A DNA stretch of 64,000 bases from Duganella radicis. GTDB taxonomy: Bacteria; Pseudomonadota; Gammaproteobacteria; Burkholderiales; Burkholderiaceae_D. Below, piece by piece: positions 24,797-34,236 of this stretch. The position numbers and the translations under genes are program-made. Under the pieces are notes generated by a model. It was given only the letters and a program-made list of their open reading frames with translations, was not told the origin of the DNA and did no database searches. Positions within the stretch are counted from its first letter, which is position 1; the number at the start of each line of letters is the position of its first letter. Location of the stretch: assembly GCF_009720825.1 (NCBI RefSeq), contig NZ_WNKY01000004.1, forward strand, positions 62,001 through 126,000, written 5' to 3'.

Positions 24797-26406
24797 TTAT
24801 GCTCTCCTTTTTTCTCCTGCTTGCCACGTATCAGCGACTCCGGATGCCGCTCCAGATAATCCGACAGCGCGTTCAGCGACTGCAAGGTCTGCGTCAGCTG
24901 CTGCAAGGCCTCGCGCAGATCCGACTGCACCGGCGAATCCTTCTGCAACAGCTGATCCGCTTCATTGAACGTCTTGCGCGCCGCTGCCAGCGTGCCCTTC
25001 ATCTCCGGCACCACCTGCGCATCCAGCTGCTTCATCAGCACATCCACACTCTTCAAGGTATCGCGCAGATTCTTGCCGATCTCCTCGAACGGCACCTTGT
25101 CCAGCTTGCGGGCGATGCTTGAAATCTGCGTCTGCAATTCATCCAGGCTGTTAGGCACCGTCGGCACCTCCGGCACCTCCGCCGACAAGTCCACTCTGGC
25201 CGGCGCCGCATTCGGGAAGAAATCCAGTGCCACATACAACTGCCCGGTCAGCAGATTCCCGGTCCGCAGTTGCCCGCGCAAGCCGCGTGCGACCAGACGC
25301 TCCAGCACCTGCGGGCCGGCCTGCTCGTTCGCCACCGTCTGTGCAAAACTCCTCCCCAGCCGTGCCGGATACATATCCACTGTCACCGGCATGCGGAAAT
25401 TCTTCTTCACCGGATCGAACTCCACGCCGACCGACCGTACCTCGCCCATCACGATACCGCGAAAATCCACCGGCGCACCCGGTGACAAGCCGCGCAAGGA
25501 CTGGTCGAAATACAGCACCGTCGTAATCGGCACACCGTCCGGTTCGCGCAGCGCGCTGGCCTGATCGGCCGCCAGCGCGAACTCGGCGCCCGCCGGCGCC
25601 ACGGCGGACGGTTTCTGCCCGCTCGCTGACTCAAACGCAATCCCGCCCACCAGCAAAGCCGCCAGCGATTGTGTGTTCACCTTGAAGCCGCTGGAATCCA
25701 GCCGTAAATCCACGCCGCTGGCATGCCACCAGCGCGTGTTCTTGCCCACATACTGGTCGTAAGGCGCGCTGACAAACACCGACATCCGCACACCGCGTCC
25801 CTTCTCCTCCAGATCGAAGCCTGTCACCTGCCCGACCTGTATGCGGCGGTAGAAAATCGGCGAGCCGACGTCGATGGAACCAAGCGTGTCGCCATGCAGC
25901 GTATAAGCCGTCCCCTTTTCATCGCGCGTCACCTGCGGCGGTTTTTCCAGCCCGGTGAAATCGGTCTTGGTCTCCTCCGACTTGCCCGCATCCACGCCAA
26001 TGTAAGAACCGGACAACAGCGTATTCAAGCCGGACACGCCACTGGCGCCGATGCGCGGCTTGACCACCCAGAAGCGCGTATCGGCCGCCGTGAAGCGCTT
26101 GGCGTCCTTGCTCATGTCGATGGTGACCAGCACCCGCGACAAGTCCTTGGCCAGCGAAATCGAGCGCACCAGGCCGATATCCACATCCTTGTATTTCACC
26201 TTGGTCTTGCCGGGCTCCAGCCCATCGGCGCTGCGGAAGCTGACGATCACCGTCGGCCCCTGGTCCAGCACCGACTTGACCACCAGCGTCAGGCCGATCA
26301 GCGCCGCCAGCAAGGGAATCAGCCACACCAGGGACGGCAGCCAGCGGCTGGCCTTTTCCACGTTCGGTTCCGGCAGCGGCGGCGCACCGCTCTCGTTTTC
26401 AGACAT
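24793..26406 (-). CDS. pqiB: PqiB MCE-domain tunnel protein
   Basis: 537 aa from the ATG at 26406, chosen because GGAGAGAAGC precedes it. One inner-membrane helix at ~24-45 (LPSLVWLIPLLAALIGLTLVV), then three MlaD/MCE domains (first near GPTVIVSFRSADGLEPGKTKVKYKDVDIG, third near SLRGLSPGAPVDFRGIVMGEV), and a long C-terminal helix/coiled coil (~430-525) that builds the periplasm-spanning tube. Involved in lipid transport between membranes and envelope stress resistance. Start overlaps the pqiA end by 8 bp. Confidence 0.92.
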   Translation of the reverse strand: MSENESGAPPLPEPNVEKASRWLPSLVWLIPLLAALIGLTLVVKSVLDQGPTVIVSFRSADGLEPGKTKVKYKDVDIGLVRSISLAKDLSRVLVTIDMSKDAKRFTAADTRFWVVKPRIGASGVSGLNTLLSGSYIGVDAGKSEETKTDFTGLEKPPQVTRDEKGTAYTLHGDTLGSIDVGSPIFYRRIQVGQVTGFDLEEKGRGVRMSVFVSAPYDQYVGKNTRWWHASGVDLRLDSSGFKVNTQSLAALLVGGIAFESASGQKPSAVAPAGAEFALAADQASALREPDGVPITTVLYFDQSLRGLSPGAPVDFRGIVMGEVRSVGVEFDPVKKNFRMPVTVDMYPARLGRSFAQTVANEQAGPQVLERLVARGLRGQLRTGNLLTGQLYVALDFFPNAAPARVDLSAEVPEVPTVPNSLDELQTQISSIARKLDKVPFEEIGKNLRDTLKSVDVLMKQLDAQVVPEMKGTLAAARKTFNEADQLLQKDSPVQSDLREALQQLTQTLQSLNALSDYLERHPESLIRGKQEKKGEHK

Positions 26407-27667
26407 GCTTCTCTCCATGTGTATCGATGGGGTCCCAGATCAGGCGGGGATCGAATTGCATAGACGCGATCATGGTCAGCACCACCACCGCGCAAAACGC
26501 CAGCGCGCCAGGACCGGCGGTAATCACCGCCAGCGACTGGAAGCGCACCAGCGCCACCGTCAGCGTAATGACGAAAATATCCAGCATCGACCAGCGGCCG
26601 ACAAATTCAACAATCCGATACAGGACCGTGCGCTGCATCGGCCGCCAGCGCGAGCGCCGCTGCGCGGTCCATGCCAGCAAAGCCAGGGCGGCCAGCTTCA
26701 ACACCGGCACCACGATGCTGGCGATGAAAATAATCGCCGCCAGCGCCGGCGAACCGCTGGTCCAGAAGTAGACCACGCCGCTGATGATGGTGTCGTCCTC
26801 CTTGCCGAACAGCGAATGGGTGTACATCACCGGCAGCAGATTGGCGGGAATGTAGAGTATCGCCGCCGCCAGCAGGAAGGCCCAGGTGCGGCCGACGCTG
26901 TCCGGATGGCGGCGATGCAGTCGCGCGCCGCAACGGGCGCAATACTGGTGCCGCACCGTGTATTTGAGCGACTCCACCAGCCCGCAGCTGTGGCAGGCCA
27001 GCAGCGGCACGCCCTTGGCCAGCGCCGCGTAGCGGAAAGGCTGCTGCGCCACACGGCGCGGCCCCGGCAAATGCTCGCCGATATTCCACAGTATCCTTGG
27101 ATCGAAGGAGACCACGATCGCCAGCATCAGCGTCAGCGCGCCAAACGCAAACAGGCCGGGTTGCACCACCACCTGCGCCAGGCTGGTCATCTTCACAATC
27201 GTGATCAGGATGCCGATCATCAGCACCTCGGTCATGCCCCAGCGCCGCGCCAGCCCGACGGCACGCAGCAAATGATCGAAGCCCGGCGGCCGCTGGCCGC
27301 TGCGCAGCGACAGGGTCACGTACAGCAGCGACCCCAGTTCCACCGCCGGCAGCAGGATGGTGAAGACAAACACAATCGCCGCCACCAGTTGCATCTGCTC
27401 CGTCCACAGTACGCGGATCGCGCCCAGCAGCGTGGCGCTGGTGCTGTAGCCGGCTACCTCCAGCTCGACGATAGGGAAAAACTGCGCGATCAGGAAGGTG
27501 AACACGGCCCCCAGCGTGATAGCCGCCATGCGGCTGGCGTCCGAATGGATGCCCCGATACAGGACCGAGCGGCAGCGCACGCAGCGCGCCTTCTCGCGCG
27601 GGCGCACCGGTCGGCGTTGATGCAACACACCGCAATCGTGGCAGCTGATTAAATCATATCGATGCAC
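26399..27667 (-). CDS. pqiA: PqiA inner-membrane protein
   Basis: 422 aa from a GTG at 27667, preceded by GGAG with 7-bp spacing; a longer frame to 27751 would run across the divergent promoter and is rejected. Two PqiA repeats, each starting with paired Cys motifs (SCHDCG/CVRC near the start, ACHSCG/YCARCG near residue 230) followed by four membrane helices. The cysteines may form rubredoxin-like metal sites. It works with PqiB/PqiC in envelope lipid trafficking. Divergent from the binding-protein gene at 27750. Confidence 0.9.
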   Translation of the reverse strand: MHRYDLISCHDCGVLHQRRPVRPREKARCVRCRSVLYRGIHSDASRMAAITLGAVFTFLIAQFFPIVELEVAGYSTSATLLGAIRVLWTEQMQLVAAIVFVFTILLPAVELGSLLYVTLSLRSGQRPPGFDHLLRAVGLARRWGMTEVLMIGILITIVKMTSLAQVVVQPGLFAFGALTLMLAIVVSFDPRILWNIGEHLPGPRRVAQQPFRYAALAKGVPLLACHSCGLVESLKYTVRHQYCARCGARLHRRHPDSVGRTWAFLLAAAILYIPANLLPVMYTHSLFGKEDDTIISGVVYFWTSGSPALAAIIFIASIVVPVLKLAALALLAWTAQRRSRWRPMQRTVLYRIVEFVGRWSMLDIFVITLTVALVRFQSLAVITAGPGALAFCAVVVLTMIASMQFDPRLIWDPIDTHGEKHV

Positions 27668-27749
27668 TGGCTGGCTCCATAATGGATCATATAATACGGC
27701 AAAGCCGGATCGGCTATCATAGAGCACGATTTCACCCCGGAGACAGCCC
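27668..27749. promoter_or_regulatory. divergent promoter region pqiA / binding protein
   Basis: 82 bp between two divergent starts. TATAAT occurs on the plus strand at 27690-27695 and TATTAT on the minus strand at 27696-27691, so -10 boxes of opposite promoters overlap. No good -35 box is visible on either side. Confidence 0.45.
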
Positions 27750-28475
27750 ATGCCCCTGCGGCGGACAGCGTTGTTAATCCTTGCCTTGATCCTTCCTGCG
27801 CACTCGCCGGCGCAAGGCCCGGACACGCTGATCTTCGGCACCACCCACGAACGCAATTCCTTCGCTTACGCCTACAGTACGGAATACCTGCAACAGCTAT
27901 GCGCGGAGATCCGCCAGCGCTGCCTGTTGCAAAGCCTGCCGGGACGCCGTGGCGCCGCCATGCTGGCCGACGGCAGCATCGCCGGTGAACTGGGACGGGT
28001 ACGCGACTACAAGGAAAAGCATCCTGAGTACCAGCGCGTGGAAGAGCCCTTCATCACCCTGCGCACTTTTATGTTCACGCGGACTGGCTGGTCGCCGGTC
28101 AACAACTGGGCGGAGGTGACGGCCAAGGTGAACACGGTGAGCTACCAGCGCGGCGTCTACTATTATCAGAAACGGCTGGAAGCATTGCAGCCACGCGTAC
28201 AGCCGCACGATGTACAAACCGTGGCCGCCTGTTTGCAGATGGTGCTGAATGGCCGCGACCAGGCCTGCCTGTTCGACGATGGCGCCATCGGCGCCGATTC
28301 GAAGACGCTGCTACCGCAAGGGATGCTCGGCCAGCCGCTGGATGAGCTCCAGCTCTACATCTATCTCGGCAGGGACTACGCCGTGCTGGCGCCGTCCATC
28401 ACCGATGCGGTCAGGCGCCTCAATGCGCACGGGCTGAAGACCCGGCTGCGCAAGAAGCACTTTACTTTGCCTTGA
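27750..28475 (+). CDS. periplasmic solute-binding protein, family 3-like
   Basis: 241 aa with a signal peptide (LLILALILPAHSPAQG, cleavage near residue 22). The mature part follows the SBP_bac_3/ABC amino-acid-binding layout (FGTTHERNSFAYAYSTEYLQQLC, GELGRVRDYKEKHPEYQRVEEPF, RTFMFTRTG, LQLYIYLGRDYAVLAPSITDAVRRL). Stand-alone proteins like this, without permease genes nearby, are common in Oxalobacteraceae and may be sensors or orphan binding proteins. Ligand unknown. Its 3' end overlaps the convergent thioesterase by 14 bp. Confidence 0.75.
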   Translation: MPLRRTALLILALILPAHSPAQGPDTLIFGTTHERNSFAYAYSTEYLQQLCAEIRQRCLLQSLPGRRGAAMLADGSIAGELGRVRDYKEKHPEYQRVEEPFITLRTFMFTRTGWSPVNNWAEVTAKVNTVSYQRGVYYYQKRLEALQPRVQPHDVQTVAACLQMVLNGRDQACLFDDGAIGADSKTLLPQGMLGQPLDELQLYIYLGRDYAVLAPSITDAVRRLNAHGLKTRLRKKHFTLP

Positions 28476-28911
28476 CGCTGGACGGAAGCTGCTGGAAGTC
28501 GTCGGTCTGTTCCAGTATTTGCCAGGTAGCCATCAACGCCGGCGGCGGCGCGATCAGCTTGCGCGCTTCCAGATCCAGCCAGCCGCCGGTGCTGTTCACG
28601 CGCGCGGCCAGCTTGCCGTCCGGGCGGATGATGTCGGAACGCAGAATCCAGCGGCTGCCGTCTTCCGCCAGCCCGGCCAGTGCCAGCGTGACGGTGATCT
28701 CCTCCAGCAGCAGCACTTCCTTGACGTAGCCGATTTCGTCCTTCATCACCACCGGGCCAATGTTCAGGCGCATGAATTCACTCATGGGGAAGCCATGCTC
28801 GGACAGGAACAGCATGCGCACATCGCCGGCTTTGTCGAGGAAAGCGGTATTGCGCATATGGCTGTTAAAGTCCATGTCGCCCCAGCCTGCCATCAGCTTT
28901 TTAGAAAACAT
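28462..28911 (-). CDS. acyl-CoA thioesterase (4HBT hot-dog fold)
   Basis: 149 aa from the ATG at 28911 (TTGGAGCGTGAG upstream). The hot-dog helix GWGDMDFNSHMRNTAFLDKAGD has the D-x-x-x-H-M-x-N pattern of 4HBT thioesterases such as FadM/YbgC, with the catalytic Asp in GDMDF. Strands EIGYVKEVLLLEEITVTLALAG and SRWILRSDIIRPDGKLAARV complete the fold. Hydrolyses an acyl-CoA of unknown chain. The start is 1 bp from the stop of the M20 peptidase gene, so they are co-transcribed. Confidence 0.85.
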   Translation of the reverse strand: MFSKKLMAGWGDMDFNSHMRNTAFLDKAGDVRMLFLSEHGFPMSEFMRLNIGPVVMKDEIGYVKEVLLLEEITVTLALAGLAEDGSRWILRSDIIRPDGKLAARVNSTGGWLDLEARKLIAPPPALMATWQILEQTDDFQQLPSSVKAK

Positions 28912-28912
28912 C

Positions 28913-30139
28913 TCACGCTCCAAGGAAGTCGAATAAGGTGCATGCTACCACCTTCGTCGCCTTGCGCAGATCCTCCAGATTAAGACGTTCATCGGCCTTC
29001 TTGGCGTTGGACTCGGGCACGGTGCGCGGACCGGCGCCATACAGCACCGCCGGGATGCCATGCTCGCCGTACAGGCGCGCGTCGGCATACAGCGGCGTGC
29101 CCTGCGCCGGGATCTTTTCGCCGATGAAGGTTTGCGCGTTCCGCTGGATGCTGTCCACCAGCTTTTCCGTGCCCGGACGTTCGCGCAGCGCATGCGACAG
29201 CAGCAAGCGCTTGATCTCCAGCGTGATGCCGGGAACACCCCGCACCGCGTCCTCGATCAGCGCGCACACCTGCGCTTCCACTTCCGCCGGGTCTTCTTCC
29301 GGGATCATGCGGCGGTCCATCTTCAGCACCACTTTGCCCGGCACCACATTGGTGTTGGTGCCGCCGTCGATGCGCCCCACCAGCATGGTCGGCGAATCGA
29401 TGCCGGCGATTTTCGATTTGATCTTTTTCAGCTCCGGCAACTGGCCGTAGATGGCGTTCAGGATGCGTGTGGCGGCCTGCAACGCATCATGACCGGTTTC
29501 CGGCATGGCGCCGTGGCCGGACTTGCCGTGCACCGTGATCTCCAACTGCAAACAGGCGTTGTGCGCGGTGACGATGTTGTAGCTGAAGCCCGCCGCGATC
29601 ACGTAATCGGGTTTGGTGAGCTTTTGCTCCAGCAGCCACCCCGGCCCGAGCAGGCCGCCGAATTCCTCGTCGTAGGTGAAGTGCAGTTCCAGCCCGCCCT
29701 TGAGCGGTACGCCCAATGCTTCCAATGCGCGCACGGCGAAGATATAGGTGGCGAAATCGCATTTGGACACCGCCGCCGCGCGGCCGTAGATAAAGCCGTT
29801 ATCGACCACGCCGCCGTATGGCGGATAGGTCCAGTTGTCGCCCGGCGGCACCACGTCGCCATGCGCATTCAGCGCCACGGTAGGACCGCCCGCCGCGTAA
29901 GGACGGCGTACGATCAGGTTGGTGATGCTCTCCATACCGTAATCGCGCACGGTTTGCTCCGGCACGGCGTGCTTCTCGGCGGTCCAGCCGTAGGCCTTGA
30001 CCAGATCGGCCACCACCTCGGCGTGCGGTGCGTTATTGCCGGGTGGCGTATCGGTCGGCACACGCAGCAGCTGTTGCAGCACGCCGACTTCCTCGTCAAA
30101 GTGGGCGTCGATCCATTGCGCCAGTTTTTCCTTGCTCAT
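28913..30139 (-). CDS. M20-family metallopeptidase (ArgE/DapE type)
   Basis: 408 aa from the ATG at 30139 preceded by AAGGAACTCAAA. Metal ligands are in ALNAHGDVVPPG (His-x-Asp), the aspartate of the GRAAAVSKCDFA segment, and TYDEEFGG (catalytic Glu and ligand Glu). A dimerisation domain (VHGKSGHGAMPETG, GGTNTNVVPG) lies in the middle. M20 enzymes hydrolyse N-acyl or amidino bonds of amino-acid-like substrates. Its start overlaps the end of the urate oxidase puuD region (12 bp apart), suggesting a purine-derived ureide as substrate, but this is inference. Confidence 0.88.
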   Translation of the reverse strand: MSKEKLAQWIDAHFDEEVGVLQQLLRVPTDTPPGNNAPHAEVVADLVKAYGWTAEKHAVPEQTVRDYGMESITNLIVRRPYAAGGPTVALNAHGDVVPPGDNWTYPPYGGVVDNGFIYGRAAAVSKCDFATYIFAVRALEALGVPLKGGLELHFTYDEEFGGLLGPGWLLEQKLTKPDYVIAAGFSYNIVTAHNACLQLEITVHGKSGHGAMPETGHDALQAATRILNAIYGQLPELKKIKSKIAGIDSPTMLVGRIDGGTNTNVVPGKVVLKMDRRMIPEEDPAEVEAQVCALIEDAVRGVPGITLEIKRLLLSHALRERPGTEKLVDSIQRNAQTFIGEKIPAQGTPLYADARLYGEHGIPAVLYGAGPRTVPESNAKKADERLNLEDLRKATKVVACTLFDFLGA

Positions 30140-30150
30140 TTTGAGTTCCT

Positions 30151-31359
30151 TCATTTAGCGCCGGATTCATACCAGGCGGCGATTTGCGCGCGCTCGGCGT
30201 CGGTCATATTGGTCAGGTTAGCCAGCGGCATGGCCTTGGTCTGCACTACCTGCCTGTAGATTTTTTCCGCATTCTGGTGGATCTGATCCGCCGTGTCGAA
30301 GGCCACGCCCAGCGGCGCGGCCGCGAAGCCGGGTTGCGTTGGATGCGCCGCATGGCACGCCAGGCAGCGCGCATCGATCACCGCCTTCACCTTGGTGAAG
30401 GCCGCCGCCGGATCGGCCGCAGACGCCGTCGCTACCGGCTTGGGCGGCGCAATCGCCACCGCCACGGCGGCAAGCAGGGCAACGCCAATCGCCGGATAAC
30501 GCCACTCCACGCGCCCCTTGTGGCGCAAGTTGAAGAAGTGGCGAATGAAAACGCCCGCCGCCATGATGAAGGCCAGCACCAGCCACGCATGCTCGTTCCG
30601 GTAAGTCATCGCGTAGTGGTTGCTGATCATGATGAACAGCACCGGCAGCGTGAAGTAGTTATTGTGGACGCTGCGCTGCTTGGCTTTCTGGCCGTGCACC
30701 GGGTCCGGCATGCGGCCGGCCGACATGGCTTCCACCATCTTGCGCTGGCCGGGGATAATCAGCATCAGCACATTGCCGACCATGATGGTGCCGATCAGCG
30801 CACCGATGTGGATATAGGCCGCGCGCCCGCTCAGCACATGCGTGAGCCCATACGCGGCACCAACGATCAGCGCGAAGATCACCACGCCGAACGCCGCATC
30901 GTGCTTGCCCAGCGGGGAGCGGCACAGCAGGTCGTACACGGTCCAACCGACAACCAGCGTGCCGACGCCGATGCCCACCGCTTGCAGGCTGCTGAGGTCC
31001 GCCACCGATTTATCGATCATCATGGCCTGCGCGTTGAAGTAGTAAGCGATGGTCAGCAGCGCGATGCCGGACAGCCAGGTGGAATACGCTTCCCATTTAA
31101 ACCAGTGCAGCTCCTTCGGCAGTTCGGCCGGCGCCACCAGATACTTTTGCGGATTATAGAAACCGCCGCCATGCACCGCCCACAGCTCGCCCGACACGCC
31201 CTTCTTCGCAAGCTCCGATCCCGGCGCCGGCGGGCGAATCGAATTATCCAGCCACACAAAGTAGAACGACGCACCTATCCAGGCGATGCCGGTGATGATG
31301 TGCAGCCAGCGCACGAGGAGGTTGGCCCATTCAAGGCCGTACGGGATCAGGTATTCCAT
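30151..31359 (-). CDS. puuD: membrane-bound urate oxidase PuuD with cytochrome c domain
   Basis: 402 aa. About eight membrane helices with conserved His residues (LLVRWLHIITGIAWIGASF, IHIGALIGTIMVGNVLMLI, HNNYFTLPVLFIMISNHYA), then a C-terminal cytochrome c domain at ~315-402 with CLACH (C332, C335, H336) and a later Met (KAMPLANL). This is the PuuD architecture: it oxidises urate to 5-hydroxyisourate and passes electrons to the respiratory chain, not to O2 directly. Divergent from a LysR gene that likely controls it. Confidence 0.95.
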   Translation of the reverse strand: MEYLIPYGLEWANLLVRWLHIITGIAWIGASFYFVWLDNSIRPPAPGSELAKKGVSGELWAVHGGGFYNPQKYLVAPAELPKELHWFKWEAYSTWLSGIALLTIAYYFNAQAMMIDKSVADLSSLQAVGIGVGTLVVGWTVYDLLCRSPLGKHDAAFGVVIFALIVGAAYGLTHVLSGRAAYIHIGALIGTIMVGNVLMLIIPGQRKMVEAMSAGRMPDPVHGQKAKQRSVHNNYFTLPVLFIMISNHYAMTYRNEHAWLVLAFIMAAGVFIRHFFNLRHKGRVEWRYPAIGVALLAAVAVAIAPPKPVATASAADPAAAFTKVKAVIDARCLACHAAHPTQPGFAAAPLGVAFDTADQIHQNAEKIYRQVVQTKAMPLANLTNMTDAERAQIAAWYESGAK

Positions 31360-31436
31360 GTAGTTTGCAAGGTCAAAGATGTGGCTAATTTACAGAAGAT
31401 AAACGGATTTGATTCCTGCCACATGAACATTGGAGT

Positions 31437-31449
31437 ATATTAGACATAT
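31437..31449. promoter_or_regulatory. possible LysR operator (weak)
   Basis: ATAT-TAGAC-ATAT, a short AT-rich palindrome in the 117-bp gap between puuD and the divergent lysR gene, of the size LysR proteins bind. Short and AT-rich, so chance cannot be excluded. Confidence 0.3.
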
Positions 31450-31476
31450 TCGATTCCGTATAAAACATTCGCCCTC

Positions 31477-32415
31477 ATGTCCGCCTTGCCGCAACACCTG
31501 GACCTCCACCTGATCCGCATTCTCTACCTGCTGCTGGTCGAGAAAAACGTCTCCCGCGTCGCCCTCAAGCTGAATCAACCGCAGCCCTCGATCTCGGCAT
31601 CGCTGCGCAAGCTGCGCGAGCTGACCGGCGATCCGCTTCTGGTGCGCGGCGCGCGCGGCATGGTGCCGACCCAGCACGGTGAAAGCCTGCTTGCACCAGC
31701 AAAGCGCATTCTCGACGAAACCGAGAACCTGTTTTTGAAGAAGGCACCTTTCGTGCCACAGGAGGAAGCGCGTACTTTTCACGTGGCCGCGCCGGATTAT
31801 CTGGACAGCCAGTTCCTGCCTAATTTAGTGGCGCTGCTGCGGCGCGGCTCGCCCAACAGCCGTGTGAAAATCCACGGCCTCGGTCCCGGCGTGGATTACG
31901 TGCGCCTGCTGTCGGATGGAGACATGGACCTGGTCATCGCCAACTGGGACGAGCCGCCCGAGCACCTGCACATGTCCAAGCTGTTCGAGGACCCCATCAT
32001 CTGCGTGATGCGTGCCGACTGCCCATATGCGCTGCGCACCGCCAGTGACAGGATGACGATGGACGACTACCTCACGCTGCCTCACGTCGCGCCCACGCAA
32101 ATCCTGCCCGGCTACCACGGCGTGATCGATGATTATCTTGAGCGCCAGGGCCTGCAACGCAACGTGATGGTGGAATCGGCCTATTTCGGCCTGATCCCCA
32201 ACATGCTGGCGCAGACCGACCTGGTACTGACCACCGGCAGCCAGTTCGTGCGCCACTACGAAAAACAGATGCCGCTCAAAACCTACCATGTGCCGGTGAA
32301 GTTCCCGCCGATGCGCTTCTACCAGCTGTGGCACGAACGCGTGCATCAGGCGCCGGAGCACAAGTGGCTGCGCGAGCAGGTGGCTGCGGCGGCCAAGTCG
32401 CTGTCGCAAAAATAG
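31477..32415 (+). CDS. LysR-family regulator of the purine genes
   Basis: 312 aa. HTH at ~8-65 (DLHLIRILYLLLVEKNVSRVALKLNQPQPSISASLRKLREL) and a binding domain from ~95. Divergent from puuD/M20/thioesterase and 69 bp upstream of the UraD-AllC fusion in the same direction. This placement suggests it senses urate or allantoin and controls both arms; the effector is inferred from context only. Confidence 0.9.
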   Translation: MSALPQHLDLHLIRILYLLLVEKNVSRVALKLNQPQPSISASLRKLRELTGDPLLVRGARGMVPTQHGESLLAPAKRILDETENLFLKKAPFVPQEEARTFHVAAPDYLDSQFLPNLVALLRRGSPNSRVKIHGLGPGVDYVRLLSDGDMDLVIANWDEPPEHLHMSKLFEDPIICVMRADCPYALRTASDRMTMDDYLTLPHVAPTQILPGYHGVIDDYLERQGLQRNVMVESAYFGLIPNMLAQTDLVLTTGSQFVRHYEKQMPLKTYHVPVKFPPMRFYQLWHERVHQAPEHKWLREQVAAAAKSLSQK

Positions 32416-32484
32416 GCGCAGTCTTATAAAGCTTAGGCCATACCGCATATATCGCGGCGGCGTCGGCACGTTATGATGGAAGCC

Positions 32485-34236
32485 ATGATGACCACACTCT
32501 CCGACCTCAATAGCTGCGACACCGCCACCTTCATCGACCGCCTGCGCGGCATCTACGAGCATTCGCCGTGGATACCGGAGCGTGCCGCCTCCCGGCGCCC
32601 CTTCGCCAACGAGACCGCGCTGAAGCTGGCCTTGCAGGCCGTGGTCAGCGCCGCCACGCTGGATGAACAACTGGGCCTGATCCGCGCCCACCCTGAACTG
32701 GCGGGCAAGGCCGCCGTCGCCGGCCAGTTGACCGCCGAATCCACCAACGAGCAAGCCAAGTCCGGCCTGCACCTTTGCAGTGCGGAGGAATTCGCGACGC
32801 TGCACCAGCTGAACGCGGACTACAACGCCAGGTTCGGCTTCCCCTTCATCCTCGCCGTCAAAGGCCCGACCGGACAAGGGCTGACGCGCCAGAGCATCAT
32901 CGCCACCTTCACGCGCCGCCTGAAAAATCAGCGCGCCGATGAAATCGCCGAATGCCTCCGCCAGATCAAGCGCATCGCCGAAATCCGCCTGAACGACCTG
33001 CTGTCGGTACAGCTGGAGTTCGGGCCTGCCGTCATGCAGTGGAGCGAGGAACTGGCTGCATGGAGCGACGAGAGCGACGCCCTCACCTGCGCCTACATGA
33101 CGCCTGCGCATCGCCAGACCGCCGCACAGCTGCTGGAGTGGATGCGGGCGGCCGGCATGGAAGCGCACATCGACGCAGTCGGCAATGTGGTCGGCATCTA
33201 CCGCTCTGACGCGCCGAATGCCAAAACGCTGATGACCGGATCGCATTACGACACCGTGCGCAACGGCGGCAAGTACGACGGCCGCCTCGGCATCCTGCTG
33301 CCGATCGCCATCGTGCGCCACCTGCATCAGCGCGGGGAGAAGCTGCCGTTTAATTTTGAAGTCGTCGGCTTTGCGGAAGAGGAAGGCGTGCGTTTCAAGA
33401 GCACTTTCCTCGGCAGCACCGCCGTGACGGGCCGCTTTGATCTCGCCCTGCTGGACCAGACCGACGCCGATGGCGTCAGCATGCGCGATGCGCTGCTGGC
33501 CGCCGGCCACGACGTGTCCCGCATCTCCGCGATCGCGCGCAATCCGGCCGACCTGCTGGGCTTTGTGGAAGTCCATATCGAACAAGGCCCGGTGCTGCTG
33601 GAACGCGACCTGGCGCTGGGCGTGGTGACGGCGATAGCCGGCAGTTCACGCTATCTGGTCGACCTGACCGGACTGGCCAGCCATGCAGGCACCACGCCGA
33701 TGAGCATGCGCAGGGACGCAGCCGCTGCGGCGGCAGAAATCGTGCTGCTGGTCGAACAGCGCTGCGCGCAGGCGCCGTCGCTGGTCGGCACGGTCGGCCA
33801 GTTGCAGGTGCCAGGTGGTTCGGTCAATGTGATTCCCGGCGCCTGCAATCTGTCGCTCGACATCCGCGCCGCCGACGATGCCGTTCGCCTCGCGACCGTG
33901 CAGGATGTCCTGGACGGCATCGCCGCCATCTGCGCCCGCCGCCAGATTGAATGCAACGTACAAAAAATCGTCGACGCCAGCGCCGCGCCATGCGCGCCAC
34001 GCCTGATGCGGCAGTTCGGCGACGCCATCGAGCGCGCCGGCCTGCCGCGCTTTGACCTGCTGTCCGGCGCCGGCCACGATGCCATGGCCATGGCCGCCAT
34101 CACCGATGTCGCCATGCTGTTCACACGCTGCGGCAACGGCGGCATCAGCCACAATCCGCTGGAAACCATGACCGCCGACGACGCCGACATCGCCGCCCGC
34201 GTGCTGCTGGATTTCCTGCGTCGTTATAAGGCCTGA
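32485..34236 (+). CDS. fused OHCU decarboxylase / allantoate amidohydrolase
   Basis: 583 aa from the ATG at 32485 (GGAAG just upstream; an ATG 4 codons earlier is possible). Residues ~1-165 are UraD: the catalytic His is in RAHPELAGK, with FGFPFILAVKG further on. Residues ~175-583 are an M20 AllC/HyuC-type amidohydrolase: TGSHYDTVRNGGKYDGRLG, GFAEEEGVRF, EVHIEQGPVLLE, GLASHAGTTPM, SGAGHDAMAM. Fusion joins the stereospecific decarboxylation that gives (S)-allantoin with hydrolysis of allantoate to ureidoglycine and ammonia. The allantoinase step between them is not encoded in this window. Confidence 0.92.
   Translation: MMTTLSDLNSCDTATFIDRLRGIYEHSPWIPERAASRRPFANETALKLALQAVVSAATLDEQLGLIRAHPELAGKAAVAGQLTAESTNEQAKSGLHLCSAEEFATLHQLNADYNARFGFPFILAVKGPTGQGLTRQSIIATFTRRLKNQRADEIAECLRQIKRIAEIRLNDLLSVQLEFGPAVMQWSEELAAWSDESDALTCAYMTPAHRQTAAQLLEWMRAAGMEAHIDAVGNVVGIYRSDAPNAKTLMTGSHYDTVRNGGKYDGRLGILLPIAIVRHLHQRGEKLPFNFEVVGFAEEEGVRFKSTFLGSTAVTGRFDLALLDQTDADGVSMRDALLAAGHDVSRISAIARNPADLLGFVEVHIEQGPVLLERDLALGVVTAIAGSSRYLVDLTGLASHAGTTPMSMRRDAAAAAAEIVLLVEQRCAQAPSLVGTVGQLQVPGGSVNVIPGACNLSLDIRAADDAVRLATVQDVLDGIAAICARRQIECNVQKIVDASAAPCAPRLMRQFGDAIERAGLPRFDLLSGAGHDAMAMAAITDVAMLFTRCGNGGISHNPLETMTADDADIAARVLLDFLRRYKA

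Noticed and set aside
27668..27856. Longer pqiA frame starting at 27856 or 27751
   Set aside because: It crosses the divergent promoter region and the start of the binding-protein gene; GTG at 27667 has a well-placed GGAG and matches where PqiA proteins begin.
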